Positions 1 through 6,504 are shown, counted from the first letter of the stretch. The stretch: 8,548 nucleotides of DNA from Bacillota bacterium (GCA_023435855.1 JAEZLG010000059.1:1-8548), one strand, 5' to 3'. The notes: a model not told the origin generated them from the letters alone. Numbers and translations are program-made.

Positions 1-188
1 GCATATTCTTCATAAATGTGCTTGGTGGCGTTCGCGTCGGATATGCCGCGTGCAGTCTTTGACATAATGACCGCCACGGGATCACCCGGCAGCAGTCGCG
101 GCAGAATAAAGTTGAGAAGCACCGCGATCACGAATGTAAGCACAAACCAAATCAGCTTCTTGCCGAAATATTTGCGATAACCCTTCAT
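1..188 (-). CDS. ABC transporter permease, DppB/OppB type (N-terminal part, runs off window)
   Basis: Only the first 62 codons are in the window; the gene continues beyond position 1. The protein begins MKGYRKYFGKKLIWF and has one hydrophobic segment (about residues 12-30). This is followed by LPRLLPGDPV, the motif found just after the first membrane helix of the DppB/OppB class of inner-membrane permeases (BPD_transp_1 superfamily). The start at 188 is supported by a GGAGGG ribosome binding site (195-200) with a 6-nt spacer. It lies 85 bp downstream of the family-5 solute-binding protein gene on the same strand, the usual binding protein then permease order. The second permease and the ATPases would be expected further left. 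In this family the permease forms half of the membrane channel; the substrate class cannot be read from this fragment, but the locus suggests an oligosaccharide. Confidence 0.9.
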   Translation of the reverse strand, partial: MKGYRKYFGKKLIWFVLTFVIAVLLNFILPRLLPGDPVAVIMSKTARGISDANATKHIYEEY

Positions 189-213
189 GCGTTTCCCTCC
201 GAATTCCGAATGA

Positions 214-261
214 AGAAACAGCCATGTTTCTTACATGTATTGTCGAAACATGGCTGTTTCT
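214..261 (-). other. Perfect 17-bp stem-loop between binding-protein and permease genes
   Basis: Arms 214-230 and 245-261 are exact reverse complements (17 of 17), separated by a 14-nt loop (231-244). The stem starts 12 bp after the stop codon of the solute-binding protein gene and ends 25 bp before the permease start. In the direction of transcription it is followed by TTCATTCGG, with no real U-tract, so it does not look like a full Rho-independent terminator. In ABC operons, stem-loops at this position commonly stabilise the binding-protein mRNA or cause partial termination, giving excess binding protein over permease. That role is inferred here. Confidence 0.75.
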
Positions 262-273
262 CTTTCATACCTA

Positions 274-2163
274 TTAGCCTACAAGCTTAAGATCATAGAG
301 AGCAGCGATGCTATAACCATCGGTGCAATCCATCGGCGGGATGTTTCTGCCGTCACCGGCTTCGGGGTAATTCGTCCAGACGGATTCGTTCACAGCGTGG
401 AATTTGTCAGGGCGATACATGAGCGAGAACGAGGGTACATCGGTGAGATAGATCTCGACCGCCTCGGTGAAGTAAGCCTTAAGCTTCGCGGGATCGCTCT
501 CGAGCGGAATCAGCTTGACGAGCTCGTCAATGCGGGGATTGGAGTAATGACCCCAGTTACCGCTCCAGTTATTTTCAACACCGTTAAACTCGGAGCTCAT
601 GAGCATGCGCATACGGCCCCAGGGCTGCGACGGGGTGGCAGAGTCGGTCCACATCATGAAGATGTCATAGTCGGACTGCGAAGCAGAGGTGACAACAGTC
701 TGGTACACGCTCCACTCCGGGAACTCGGTCACGATCTCGATGCCAATCTTTTCACCGGCAGCAGCTACGATTTCCATAGCAGCCTGCCAGTCGGTCCATC
801 CGTTCGGGCAGCAGGCATTGTAGGAAAGCTTCGTGCCGTCAATCTCGCGGTATCCGTCGCCGTCGGCATCCACGATACCGGCCGCCTCGAGAATCGCCTT
901 GGCGCCTTCGATATCATTGCCGGCCCACTGTAGGTTCTTGGCGGCGATGGCTGCTTTATCATACTGTGCCTGCTCACCGTCGGTCGGATTCATGAGGGAA
1001 CGCGGCACCTGTTGGAATGTCGGGCTCTGGCCGGTCATGGCGTTGGTGTTGATAGCATCATAATCTACCGCCATGGCGATGGCCTTACGTACGGCTGCGT
1101 TGTCAAGACCGAAGGAGCTCATGTTAAACCAAGCTGTCGGCATATTGACGCAGACGCCATAGGGAGGTTCATCGAGATAAGTGGAGATGGGTAAACCGTC
1201 CTTCTCCCACATGTCCTGAATGTTGGAAATGAACTGCTGGCAAACGTCAACCTCGCCTGCAGCAAACGCCACCTGACCGGCGGGGTTATCGGCATAGATG
1301 CTGTGGCAAAGGTACTTCGGTACAGGCAGCTTGCCCCACATGGAGGCATCCTGTCCCCAGTAGTTGTCGTCGCGAACGAACACGACCTTCTGGTCGTCGG
1401 AATAGAACTTGGTGTACGGGCCGGACCATACGACGTCGTCGCCGGGATCCTGCTTGATGGTGTCGGCGGTGTTGCGGGCTTCAAGGGTTTCAAGCCATGC
1501 TTTCTGGATGATGTAAGCCTGCACGATGAAGCATTCGAGCTGCAGGGGGTTCGTGGGCTTGCCCTCTTCATTCAGCGTGGAGGTGATGACGACGGTAGAA
1601 GCATCAGTCGCCTCTACGGACGCAATGTACGGGCCGTAGCCGGTGCCCATGGAGTTCGCATACTTAACGCCGCATGCCCAAGTATAGGCTACGTCATCGG
1701 CGGTGATGGGGGTGCCGTCACTCCACTTCGCAGCAGCCTTGATTTTAACGGTCATCTGGGTCTTGTCGGCATTCCAGACGGGGTCGCCGTCCGCGATAAG
1801 CGGGGTCTTGGAGCCATCGAGCATGTTGTACATGTACAGGGTCTCGAACATGACGATACGGCTGCCGCCTGCCGAGTCGGCAAGTGCCATGGCGTTGTTG
1901 TTGTCATTGCTCAGCGGGTTCCAGCCAACTACGGCGCCCCACTGCTGACCTGCAAAATACAACGTCTCGTTACGGGGAAGTTCGCCGCCCGGCGTTACCA
2001 CTTCTGCTGTGGGCTCGGTTGGTGCCTCGGACACGGGCGCTTCAGTAGCGGGTGCCGGCGTAGGCTCGGTCGTTGCGGCCGGTGTACAGGCTGTGAGCAT
2101 AACGCCCATCACCATAACAACCGCAAGAACGAGCGCCAGGAATTTCCAAGAGCGATTTTTCAT
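274..2163 (-). CDS. Family-5 ABC transporter solute-binding lipoprotein (SBP_bac_5; DppA/OppA-like, likely oligosaccharide)
   Basis: The protein has 629 aa. The start at 2163 is chosen over an upstream in-frame ATG (2220) because it has an AGGAGG site (2171-2176) with a 7-nt spacer and is followed directly by a signal peptide. Residues 1-25 are a lipoprotein signal with lipobox LTAC, so Cys26 is the predicted lipidated residue. Residues 27-60 form a Thr/Pro/Glu/Ala-rich linker holding the domain off the membrane. The family-5 signature KWSDGTPITADDVAYTW lies at about 146-162. Further family features are FVRDDNYWG (about 262-270), AVRKAIAMAVDYDAI (about 357-371) and a DADGDGYREIDG loop (432-443) resembling a metal-binding loop. 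Family 5 is named for peptide binding but includes proteins for manno- and cello-oligosaccharides, for example in Thermotoga. The adjacent LacI regulator and beta-mannosidase argue for a beta-mannoside ligand, but peptides cannot be excluded from sequence. It is probably in an operon with the LacI gene upstream (90-bp gap) and the permease downstream. Confidence 0.93.
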   Translation of the reverse strand: MKNRSWKFLALVLAVVMVMGVMLTACTPAATTEPTPAPATEAPVSEAPTEPTAEVVTPGGELPRNETLYFAGQQWGAVVGWNPLSNDNNNAMALADSAGGSRIVMFETLYMYNMLDGSKTPLIADGDPVWNADKTQMTVKIKAAAKWSDGTPITADDVAYTWACGVKYANSMGTGYGPYIASVEATDASTVVITSTLNEEGKPTNPLQLECFIVQAYIIQKAWLETLEARNTADTIKQDPGDDVVWSGPYTKFYSDDQKVVFVRDDNYWGQDASMWGKLPVPKYLCHSIYADNPAGQVAFAAGEVDVCQQFISNIQDMWEKDGLPISTYLDEPPYGVCVNMPTAWFNMSSFGLDNAAVRKAIAMAVDYDAINTNAMTGQSPTFQQVPRSLMNPTDGEQAQYDKAAIAAKNLQWAGNDIEGAKAILEAAGIVDADGDGYREIDGTKLSYNACCPNGWTDWQAAMEIVAAAGEKIGIEIVTEFPEWSVYQTVVTSASQSDYDIFMMWTDSATPSQPWGRMRMLMSSEFNGVENNWSGNWGHYSNPRIDELVKLIPLESDPAKLKAYFTEAVEIYLTDVPSFSLMYRPDKFHAVNESVWTNYPEAGDGRNIPPMDCTDGYSIAALYDLKLVG

Positions 2164-2193
2164 GTCTATTCCTCCTGTTTGATGTTTTATCGT

Positions 2194-2216
2194 TATGGCC
2201 GCGAATGCGGTCCATA
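2194..2216 (-). other. Small imperfect stem-loop upstream of the binding-protein gene
   Basis: TATGGCCGC (2194-2202) can pair with GCGGTCCATA (2207-2216) around a GAAT loop, leaving one bulged base. It sits in the 90-nt spacer between the LacI stop codon and the binding-protein ribosome binding site. No T-run follows on the minus strand, so it is not a convincing terminator. It might act as an RNA processing or stabilising hairpin, or be chance. No good promoter was seen in this spacer, so the binding-protein gene is probably transcribed from the lacI promoter. Confidence 0.3.
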
Positions 2217-2253
2217 GCACGAAAGAAATCCGGGAAAGACTTGAACTTGAAAA

Positions 2254-3279
2254 TTAAAGTTGTTTAACCGTTTCCCCTTCGAGTACCGTACCCGGTATGA
2301 ACACATGCGAGGGTATATCACCCTTGGGGGATTTCATCGCTTGTACGAGCATCTGTGCGGCTACAGTACCGAGCTTATCTGTATCCTGTTTAAGAGTGGT
2401 CAGCCTTGGACGGAACACCTGTGAAAGGTAGATGCCGTCATAACCGACAACGCTTATATCGTCCGGGATCGTAAGCCCGCTGGCCTCAATTTCATTCATG
2501 CCGCCTATGAAGGCGAAATCGTCGGGATAGAGTATGCAGGTAGGTCTGTTGGAAAGCTGAAGAAGCTCGCGCGTTGCGGCTGCACTCGAGGGCGGTTCGT
2601 GGAATATCGCCTCTTTTATGTACTCGTCCGGCACGTCAATTTTGAGCTCCTCACAGGTCTTATAAAAGCTTGCAAGGCGGTATTTGGTGACTGCAACACT
2701 TTGCTGGCCGGTGATGAATGCAATCTTTCTATGTCCTTTGTTGTAAATATGGTGAATCAAATCGTGCATGCACTGCACGTTGTCGGAGAGTACCGCACTT
2801 CGAAAACTGTATACATGATCGATGGTAACGATAGGAAGGTCGCTGTCCATAAGCTCCATGACTTGCGGATCCGAAAAATCAACGCCGGCGACAAGCACAC
2901 CGTCGCAGTTGCGGTAGCGGCAATGTTCGAGATATGTCATGGATGTGCCGCCGATGTTGCGTGTGATAAAAGTGAAATCATAGCCGTTCGCTTCCGCCTC
3001 GTGCTGGAAGCTGCCGATAACCTGCGCAAAAAACTCATGCGCAAGCCCGCCGATGAGGTTGCCGTGCTTGCCGCTTTCAGCCAGCAAAATGCCGATGTTA
3101 AAAGAGCGGTTGGTTTTCAGCGCTCGCGCTGCCGCATTGGGAAAGTATCCCATTTTTTTAGCAGTATCGCGTATACGCTTTGCGGTTTCTGCGCCGATAT
3201 CGGAGGCGTTGTTGAGTGCCTTGCTGACCGATGCGACCGATACGCCGCAGACTTCCGCAATTTGTTTAATGGTTGCCAT
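2254..3279 (-). CDS. LacI-family transcriptional regulator
   Basis: The protein has 341 aa, the normal size for the family. The start at 3279 is preferred over the ATG at 3288: the GGGGA at about 8 nt upstream fits this start, whereas it abuts the other, and the protein then begins with the standard MATIKQIAEVCGVS. Residues 3-23 form the LacI helix-turn-helix (TIKQIAEVCGVSVASVSKAL), followed by the hinge region FPNAAARALKTNRS (about 46-59). The rest is a type-I periplasmic-binding-protein-like effector domain with family landmarks such as IPDDISVVGYDGIYLSQ and RPRLTTLKQD near the C-terminus. It lies between, and divergent from, a beta-mannosidase gene and is first in line before a transporter. 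It therefore probably represses both transcripts until a mannoside signal is bound. A near-palindromic operator sits just downstream of its own promoter, so autoregulation is likely. The ligand is inferred from context. Confidence 0.95.
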   Translation of the reverse strand: MATIKQIAEVCGVSVASVSKALNNASDIGAETAKRIRDTAKKMGYFPNAAARALKTNRSFNIGILLAESGKHGNLIGGLAHEFFAQVIGSFQHEAEANGYDFTFITRNIGGTSMTYLEHCRYRNCDGVLVAGVDFSDPQVMELMDSDLPIVTIDHVYSFRSAVLSDNVQCMHDLIHHIYNKGHRKIAFITGQQSVAVTKYRLASFYKTCEELKIDVPDEYIKEAIFHEPPSSAAATRELLQLSNRPTCILYPDDFAFIGGMNEIEASGLTIPDDISVVGYDGIYLSQVFRPRLTTLKQDTDKLGTVAAQMLVQAMKSPKGDIPSHVFIPGTVLEGETVKQL

Positions 3280-3328
3280 GGTAAACATCCCCGATTACAT
3301 CAAAAATGCAGCTCGCGCCGAAATATCC

Positions 3329-3348
3329 GCAGTGAAACGTTTTCGTGA
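3329..3348 (-). promoter_or_regulatory. LacI-type operator, second copy (O2), in the regulator leader
   Basis: The plus-strand reading is GCAGTGAAACGTTTTCGTGA, centred on the CG at 3338-3339. It shares the 12-mer AAACGTTTTCGT exactly with the operator at 3465-3484, in the same orientation. Palindromy is weaker than in that copy (the AAACGTTT core plus two outer pairs). The centres of the two sites are 136 bp apart, close to 13 helical turns, which suits DNA looping. An alternative reading is a degenerate CcpA-type cre site, since both belong to the same operator superfamily. Confidence 0.6.
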
Positions 3349-3364
3349 AAATTCCCGAATTTTC
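3347..3364. repeat. 18-bp palindrome (two 8-bp arms, 2-bp centre)
   Basis: GAAAATTC (3347-3354) and GAATTTTC (3357-3364) are exact inverted copies around CC. It overlaps the right edge of operator O2 and lies in the untranslated leader of the regulator transcript. It could be a separate protein-binding site or a small AT-rich RNA hairpin. No U-tract follows in the minus direction. Confidence 0.4.
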
Positions 3365-3464
3365 CCCGTGTTTTTCGAATGTTAAAAATGGTAGTTTTAG
3401 CGATTGGACTTTCTAAAAATCTGACAGACCGAGAAATCTCGAAGAAAAATGATTTTGCTAAATC

Positions 3465-3484
3465 TTACTTAAACGTTTTCGTAA
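3465..3484 (-). promoter_or_regulatory. LacI-type operator, primary copy (O1), just downstream of the regulator promoter
   Basis: The 20-bp plus-strand sequence TTACTTAAACGTTTTCGTAA is centred on CG at 3474-3475, and 8 of its 10 base-pair positions are symmetric. The AAACGTTT core with a central CG is typical of LacI/GalR-family operators. It begins about 5 nt after the predicted transcription start (near 3489) of the minus-strand promoter, an ideal position for a repressor to block initiation. Binding by the adjacent LacI-type protein is inferred from proximity. Confidence 0.72.
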
Positions 3485-3495
3485 ATGACACCTTT

Positions 3496-3524
3496 ATTAT
3501 ATTTTTGAAAACCGCGCTTGTCAA
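3496..3524 (-). promoter_or_regulatory. Consensus sigma-A-type promoter for the regulator/transporter operon
   Basis: On the minus strand, TTGACA (3519-3524) and TATAAT (3496-3501) are both perfect matches to the housekeeping consensus and are separated by exactly 17 nt. A/T-rich tracts (3531-3553) lie upstream of the -35 box like an UP element. The predicted start is near 3489-3490, immediately before operator O1. A promoter this strong would need repression, consistent with the operator. Confidence 0.85.
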
Positions 3525-3585
3525 GTACATAGAATATATTTTTTCTTTTTTTGTAAAAGTCCCCATACAACCAAGTACCGAGCCG

Positions 3586-3614
3586 TTGACAATAAAGGTA
3601 GAGAACCTTAGTAT
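3586..3614 (+). promoter_or_regulatory. Sigma-A-type promoter for the beta-mannosidase gene
   Basis: TTGACA (3586-3591) is followed after 17 nt by TAGTAT (3609-3614), which differs from the -10 consensus at two positions. The predicted start is near 3621, leaving a leader of about 55 nt before the mannosidase ATG at 3675. It points away from the regulator promoter and shares the same intergenic control region. Confidence 0.75.
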
Positions 3615-3647
3615 GAAAGTATCGTCTGCCTATTTCTTCCACATCTG

Positions 3648-3655
3648 CGAAAACG
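3648..3655. promoter_or_regulatory. Possible third operator half or weak operator (O3) before the mannosidase
   Basis: CGAAAACG is the exact reverse complement of the CGTTTTCG found in both O1 and O2, but the flanks match poorly and the full 20-bp palindrome is not present. It lies about 27 nt after the predicted plus-strand start and 8 nt before the ribosome binding site. It could act as a roadblock operator for the mannosidase transcript. An 8-mer match in AT-rich DNA could also be chance. Confidence 0.35.
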
Positions 3656-3674
3656 AATGAGCAGGAGGGCTACT

Positions 3675-6101
3675 ATGCTTACTCAATCCCTCAACGGTGC
3701 ATGGACGTTTGTGAATAACAGTTTAAACGAACGCATGGATGCGCTTGTTCCCGGCTCCGTATACGCCGATCTATTAAGGCTTCATCGCATGAAAGACCCT
3801 TTCTGGCGCGATAACGAAACGGAAGCACTCGCACTTATGGAAAGCGATTATACCTACTCTCGAAGCTTTCTTGCCGATAAATTACTTTTAACCTGTGCTC
3901 GCGTGTATCTAAGGTGCGAAGGGCTTGATACGCTTGCCACGGTTTATATAAACGGCAGTACAATCGGCAAAGCCGACAACATGCATCGCATATGGGAATG
4001 GGATGTGAAGCCGTTTTTGAAGCAGGGGGAAAATACGATTGATATCGTTTTCTCCTCCCCCACGCGTTATATTAAGGAGGCCTATGAAGAAAGCCGCGCC
4101 GACGGCACGTCCGATGCGATGACAGGTTTTCCGCTCCTTCGCAAGGCCCACTGCATGTTCGGTTGGGACTGGGGTCCGCGCCTGCCGGACCTGGGTATTT
4201 GGCGTAATATATCCCTTATCGGAGTGGAAAAAGTACGCATTCAAAACGTACATGTCCGTCAAAGGCACGAAAACGGAATCGTATTAATACAGATACAAAC
4301 CACTTTGGAGCGCGTTCAGGAAGCGTACTTTCACGTGCGCGCAACCGTAGTCGCACCTGACGGTACAACGTATGAGGCAGCCGGAGAAAATGCAGAGTTA
4401 GTACTCAAGCATCCCATGCTGTGGTGGCCAAACGGCTTGGGTGAGCATCCACTTTACACCGTTCGCGTCGATGTTTACGAAAACGATAAACCACTTGACT
4501 TTTGGGTGAAACGAATAGGTCTTCGTACGCTCACGGTGCATATTGAAAAGGACGAATGGGGCGAGTGTTTCTGCCATAGGGTGAACGGTGTGGATGTATT
4601 TGCAATGGGCGCCGATTACATCCCTGAGGACAACATACTTTCGCGAGTGACACCTGAACGCACACGCGTCTTATTACAAGATGCTGCAAACTTTCATTTC
4701 AACACCATACGCGTATGGGGCGGCGGATATTATCCCGATGATTTCTTTTACGATATCTGCGATGAGCTCGGACTTCTCGTATGGCAGGATTTCATGTTCG
4801 CCTGTGCGGTATATAACCTGACGGAACCTTTTGAAGAAAGCATACGTGCGGAGGTCGTCGATAACGTGCGGCGATTAAGGCACCACGCCTCACTGGCTCT
4901 GTGGTGCGGCAATAATGAAATGGAACAGTTCGTAGCTGAAGGGCTATGGGTATCGCATCCGCGGCAAAAAGCGGACTACGTTAAAATGTACGAGTATATC
5001 TTCCCGAACATTCTTAAAAAGGAAGACCCGGATACATTTTATTGGCCCGCAAGCCCTTCCTCCGGAGGAAGCTTCGACAAGCCCAACGACCCTGACCGTG
5101 GAGATGTGCATTATTGGGAAGTATGGCACGGGGGACTCCCCTTTACCGATTACCGCAACCACCTGTTCCGCTACGTTTCGGAGTTCGGCTTTCAATCCTT
5201 TCCCTCATTAAAAACCATCGAGAGTTTCACGCTCCTGGACGATAGAAACGTGTTTTCCTATGTGATGGAAAAGCACCAGAGAAACGCCTCCGCCAACGGC
5301 AAAATCGTCGGTTATCTTGCGCAGATGTATCTTTACCCGCAAGATCTCGACACGCTTTCCTACGCCTCGCAGCTTTTGCAGGCGCAGGCCATGCAGTACG
5401 GTGTAGAGCACTGGCGGCGCAACCGCGGCCGCTGTATGGGTGCTGTCATCTGGCAGCTCAACGACTGCTGGCCCGTAGCAAGCTGGTCATCCATCGACTA
5501 TTACGGGCGTTTGAAAGCACTCCATTACTACGCAGGACGATTCTTCGCACCCGTACTTCTTTCTTGCTGCGAGGAGGGCATCCTATCGCAAAACACCAAT
5601 CTAAATGCGGAACCTTTTGCCCTTAAAAAGAGCACTAAACTCAATGTGAGCAACGAAACGCTAACGCCGTTTAACGGGATTGTGCGCTGGTCGTTGCGAC
5701 GAAGCGATGCGAGCGTTCTTCAAGAAGGTATGTTTGAAGTAAATGTTCCGCCGATGAATGCTGTTTGGCTTGACGAGCAGGACTTTTCTTATGCGGATAC
5801 CTATGAGTGCTATTATAGTTACTCCCTCGAGCAAAACGGTAAGCTCATTAGCTCCGGCAGCGTGCTGTTCTGCCCGCCTAAGCACTTTCGCTTCCTTGAA
5901 CCAAAGCTTGAAGTGCGCGTTGAAGGCGATACAATTATCGTTAACGCCGCAGCATACGCTCGAGCGGTTGAGATCGTCTGTGAGGGAGATGTTGTGCTAA
6001 GCGATAACTTCTTCGACATGGACGGCGGCGAACGCCGCGTCCGCATCCTTCGCGGTGAGCCCGGGGAGGTACGAGCAAGAAGCGTGTTCGATATACGGTA
6101 A
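3675..6101 (+). CDS. Beta-mannosidase, glycoside hydrolase family 2
   Basis: The protein has 808 aa, about the usual size for bacterial GH2 beta-mannosidases. The start at 3675 is preferred over an in-frame ATG at 3657 because AGGAGGG (3663-3669) stands 5 nt before it and the protein then opens with the typical LNGAW. The layout is an N-terminal sugar-binding beta-sandwich (to about 170) including GWDWGPR (163-169), an Ig-like domain (about 175-285), a TIM barrel, and C-terminal Ig-like domains (after about 620). Glu415 in WCGNNE is the expected acid/base and Glu503 in SEFGFQSFPS the expected nucleophile. IWQLNDCWPVASWSS (from 592) is also diagnostic. The enzyme removes non-reducing-end beta-mannose, for example from beta-1,4-manno-oligosaccharides or Man-beta-1,4-GlcNAc. 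No signal peptide is present, so it is cytoplasmic and needs imported substrate, which fits the divergent transporter. Related GH2 exo-glucosaminidases lack this nucleophile motif. The exact substrate is inferred. Confidence 0.96.
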   Translation: MLTQSLNGAWTFVNNSLNERMDALVPGSVYADLLRLHRMKDPFWRDNETEALALMESDYTYSRSFLADKLLLTCARVYLRCEGLDTLATVYINGSTIGKADNMHRIWEWDVKPFLKQGENTIDIVFSSPTRYIKEAYEESRADGTSDAMTGFPLLRKAHCMFGWDWGPRLPDLGIWRNISLIGVEKVRIQNVHVRQRHENGIVLIQIQTTLERVQEAYFHVRATVVAPDGTTYEAAGENAELVLKHPMLWWPNGLGEHPLYTVRVDVYENDKPLDFWVKRIGLRTLTVHIEKDEWGECFCHRVNGVDVFAMGADYIPEDNILSRVTPERTRVLLQDAANFHFNTIRVWGGGYYPDDFFYDICDELGLLVWQDFMFACAVYNLTEPFEESIRAEVVDNVRRLRHHASLALWCGNNEMEQFVAEGLWVSHPRQKADYVKMYEYIFPNILKKEDPDTFYWPASPSSGGSFDKPNDPDRGDVHYWEVWHGGLPFTDYRNHLFRYVSEFGFQSFPSLKTIESFTLLDDRNVFSYVMEKHQRNASANGKIVGYLAQMYLYPQDLDTLSYASQLLQAQAMQYGVEHWRRNRGRCMGAVIWQLNDCWPVASWSSIDYYGRLKALHYYAGRFFAPVLLSCCEEGILSQNTNLNAEPFALKKSTKLNVSNETLTPFNGIVRWSLRRSDASVLQEGMFEVNVPPMNAVWLDEQDFSYADTYECYYSYSLEQNGKLISSGSVLFCPPKHFRFLEPKLEVRVEGDTIIVNAAAYARAVEIVCEGDVVLSDNFFDMDGGERRVRILRGEPGEVRARSVFDIR

Positions 6102-6217
6102 TGCTTCGCGTTTCACGTTTTTTTAAACTGCTTCACATTTCCCCCTTATGCGTACCAGCCCTCGGTGACAAGTAAGGTTTCGAACGTAATTCTCCATTAT
6201 GGTAAGGGAGGGTGATC
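6102..6217 (+). other. Short intergenic gap after the mannosidase, no clear terminator
   Basis: A T7 run lies at 6118-6124 but no stable stem precedes it, so a Rho-independent terminator is not supported. A weak promoter could be read from GTGACA (6165-6170) with AATTCT (6188-6193), but the -10 is poor. Read-through from the mannosidase gene into the small gene at 6218 is possible. Confidence 0.4.
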
Positions 6218-6439
6218 ATGAGAACTTTAACGAGTAAAGTTCACCACCTTTCTAATGGCGGCTATGACCCCAATGCATCCGCAAGGGAGAACGCAGATCG
6301 TTACAATACCTACCGCCGCACGAGCGGCGGCGGTGGAGGCGGAAAAAACAGCGGAAACGGCAAAGGCGGCTTCTCGCTCGTAATTATACTTGTACTTCTG
6401 CTGTTAGCGTTTTTGAACATGTGTGTTTCAAACAGATAA
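6218..6439 (+). CDS. Small Gly-rich protein with C-terminal membrane segment, unknown function
   Basis: The protein has 73 aa. The ATG at 6218 is chosen because GGGAGGG (6206-6212) stands 5 nt before it; an in-frame GTG at 6212 overlaps that site. Residues 1-34 are polar with many Asn, Arg and Tyr. Residues about 36-51 are a Gly/Ser/Asn/Lys linker with six consecutive Gly. Residues about 52-67 are a strongly hydrophobic helix (FSLVIILVLLLLAFLN) followed by only six residues, giving a tail-anchored layout with the basic N-terminal part probably in the cytoplasm. I do not recognise a family. The good ribosome binding site, the hydrophobic segment and a terminator starting 14 bp after the stop support a real gene. 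It may be co-transcribed with the mannosidase, but nothing in the sequence links their functions. Confidence 0.72.
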   Translation: MRTLTSKVHHLSNGGYDPNASARENADRYNTYRRTSGGGGGGKNSGNGKGGFSLVIILVLLLLAFLNMCVSNR

Positions 6440-6452
6440 TCTAAGGCAAAAT

Positions 6453-6481
6453 ACAGGAGCGATCCAACGGATCGCTCCTGT
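6453..6481. terminator. Bidirectional Rho-independent terminator between converging genes
   Basis: ACAGGAGCGATCC (6453-6465) and GGATCGCTCCTGT (6469-6481) form a perfect 13-bp GC-rich stem with an AAC loop. On the plus strand it is followed by TTCTT, and on the minus strand by ATTTTG, so it can end both the small plus-strand gene (stop at 6439) and the minus-strand envelope cluster (stop at 6505). Outer CTAAG/CTTAG (6441-6445 and 6484-6488) can extend the structure. Confidence 0.9.
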
Positions 6482-6504
6482 TTCTTAGCTTTCTATACTG
6501 TTTT

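Larger units (their letters stand above)
3280..3674. promoter_or_regulatory. Divergent control region between the LacI regulator and beta-mannosidase genes
   Basis: This 395-bp AT-rich stretch has no convincing gene. It contains two back-to-back promoters whose -35 boxes are separated by about 61 bp of DNA with long A/T tracts (3531-3553) that may act as UP elements. It also contains two clear LacI-type operator copies, one weaker third match and an 18-bp palindrome. The predicted minus-strand transcript starts near 3489 and would have an untranslated leader of about 210 nt before the regulator start codon. The plus-strand leader would be about 55 nt. Individual sites are listed separately. 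Confidence 0.8.

Noticed and set aside
235..933. Long plus-strand frames opposite the binding-protein gene (also 1303-2217)
   Set aside because: They are antisense shadows of a clearly coding, family-assigned gene. Their products show no domain and no ribosome binding sites were seen.
2599..3348. Plus-strand frames opposite the LacI gene
   Set aside because: These are shadows of the conserved regulator frame. No translation signals or recognisable motifs were seen.
3329..3484. Interpretation of the two operators as CcpA cre sites
   Set aside because: They share the central CG and flanking A/T pattern, but several fixed cre positions mismatch, and a local LacI-family regulator is the simpler binder. 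CcpA is not fully excluded.
3379..3660. 93-codon open frame on the plus strand in the control region
   Set aside because: It covers both promoters and operator O1, has no ribosome binding site, is AT-driven in composition and resembles no known protein. It ends on the mannosidase leader.
6099..6130. Possible terminator after the mannosidase (T7 run at 6118-6124)
   Set aside because: No stable stem precedes the T-run; only short, mutually exclusive 4-bp pairings (CGTG/CACG, AAGC/GCTT) can be drawn.
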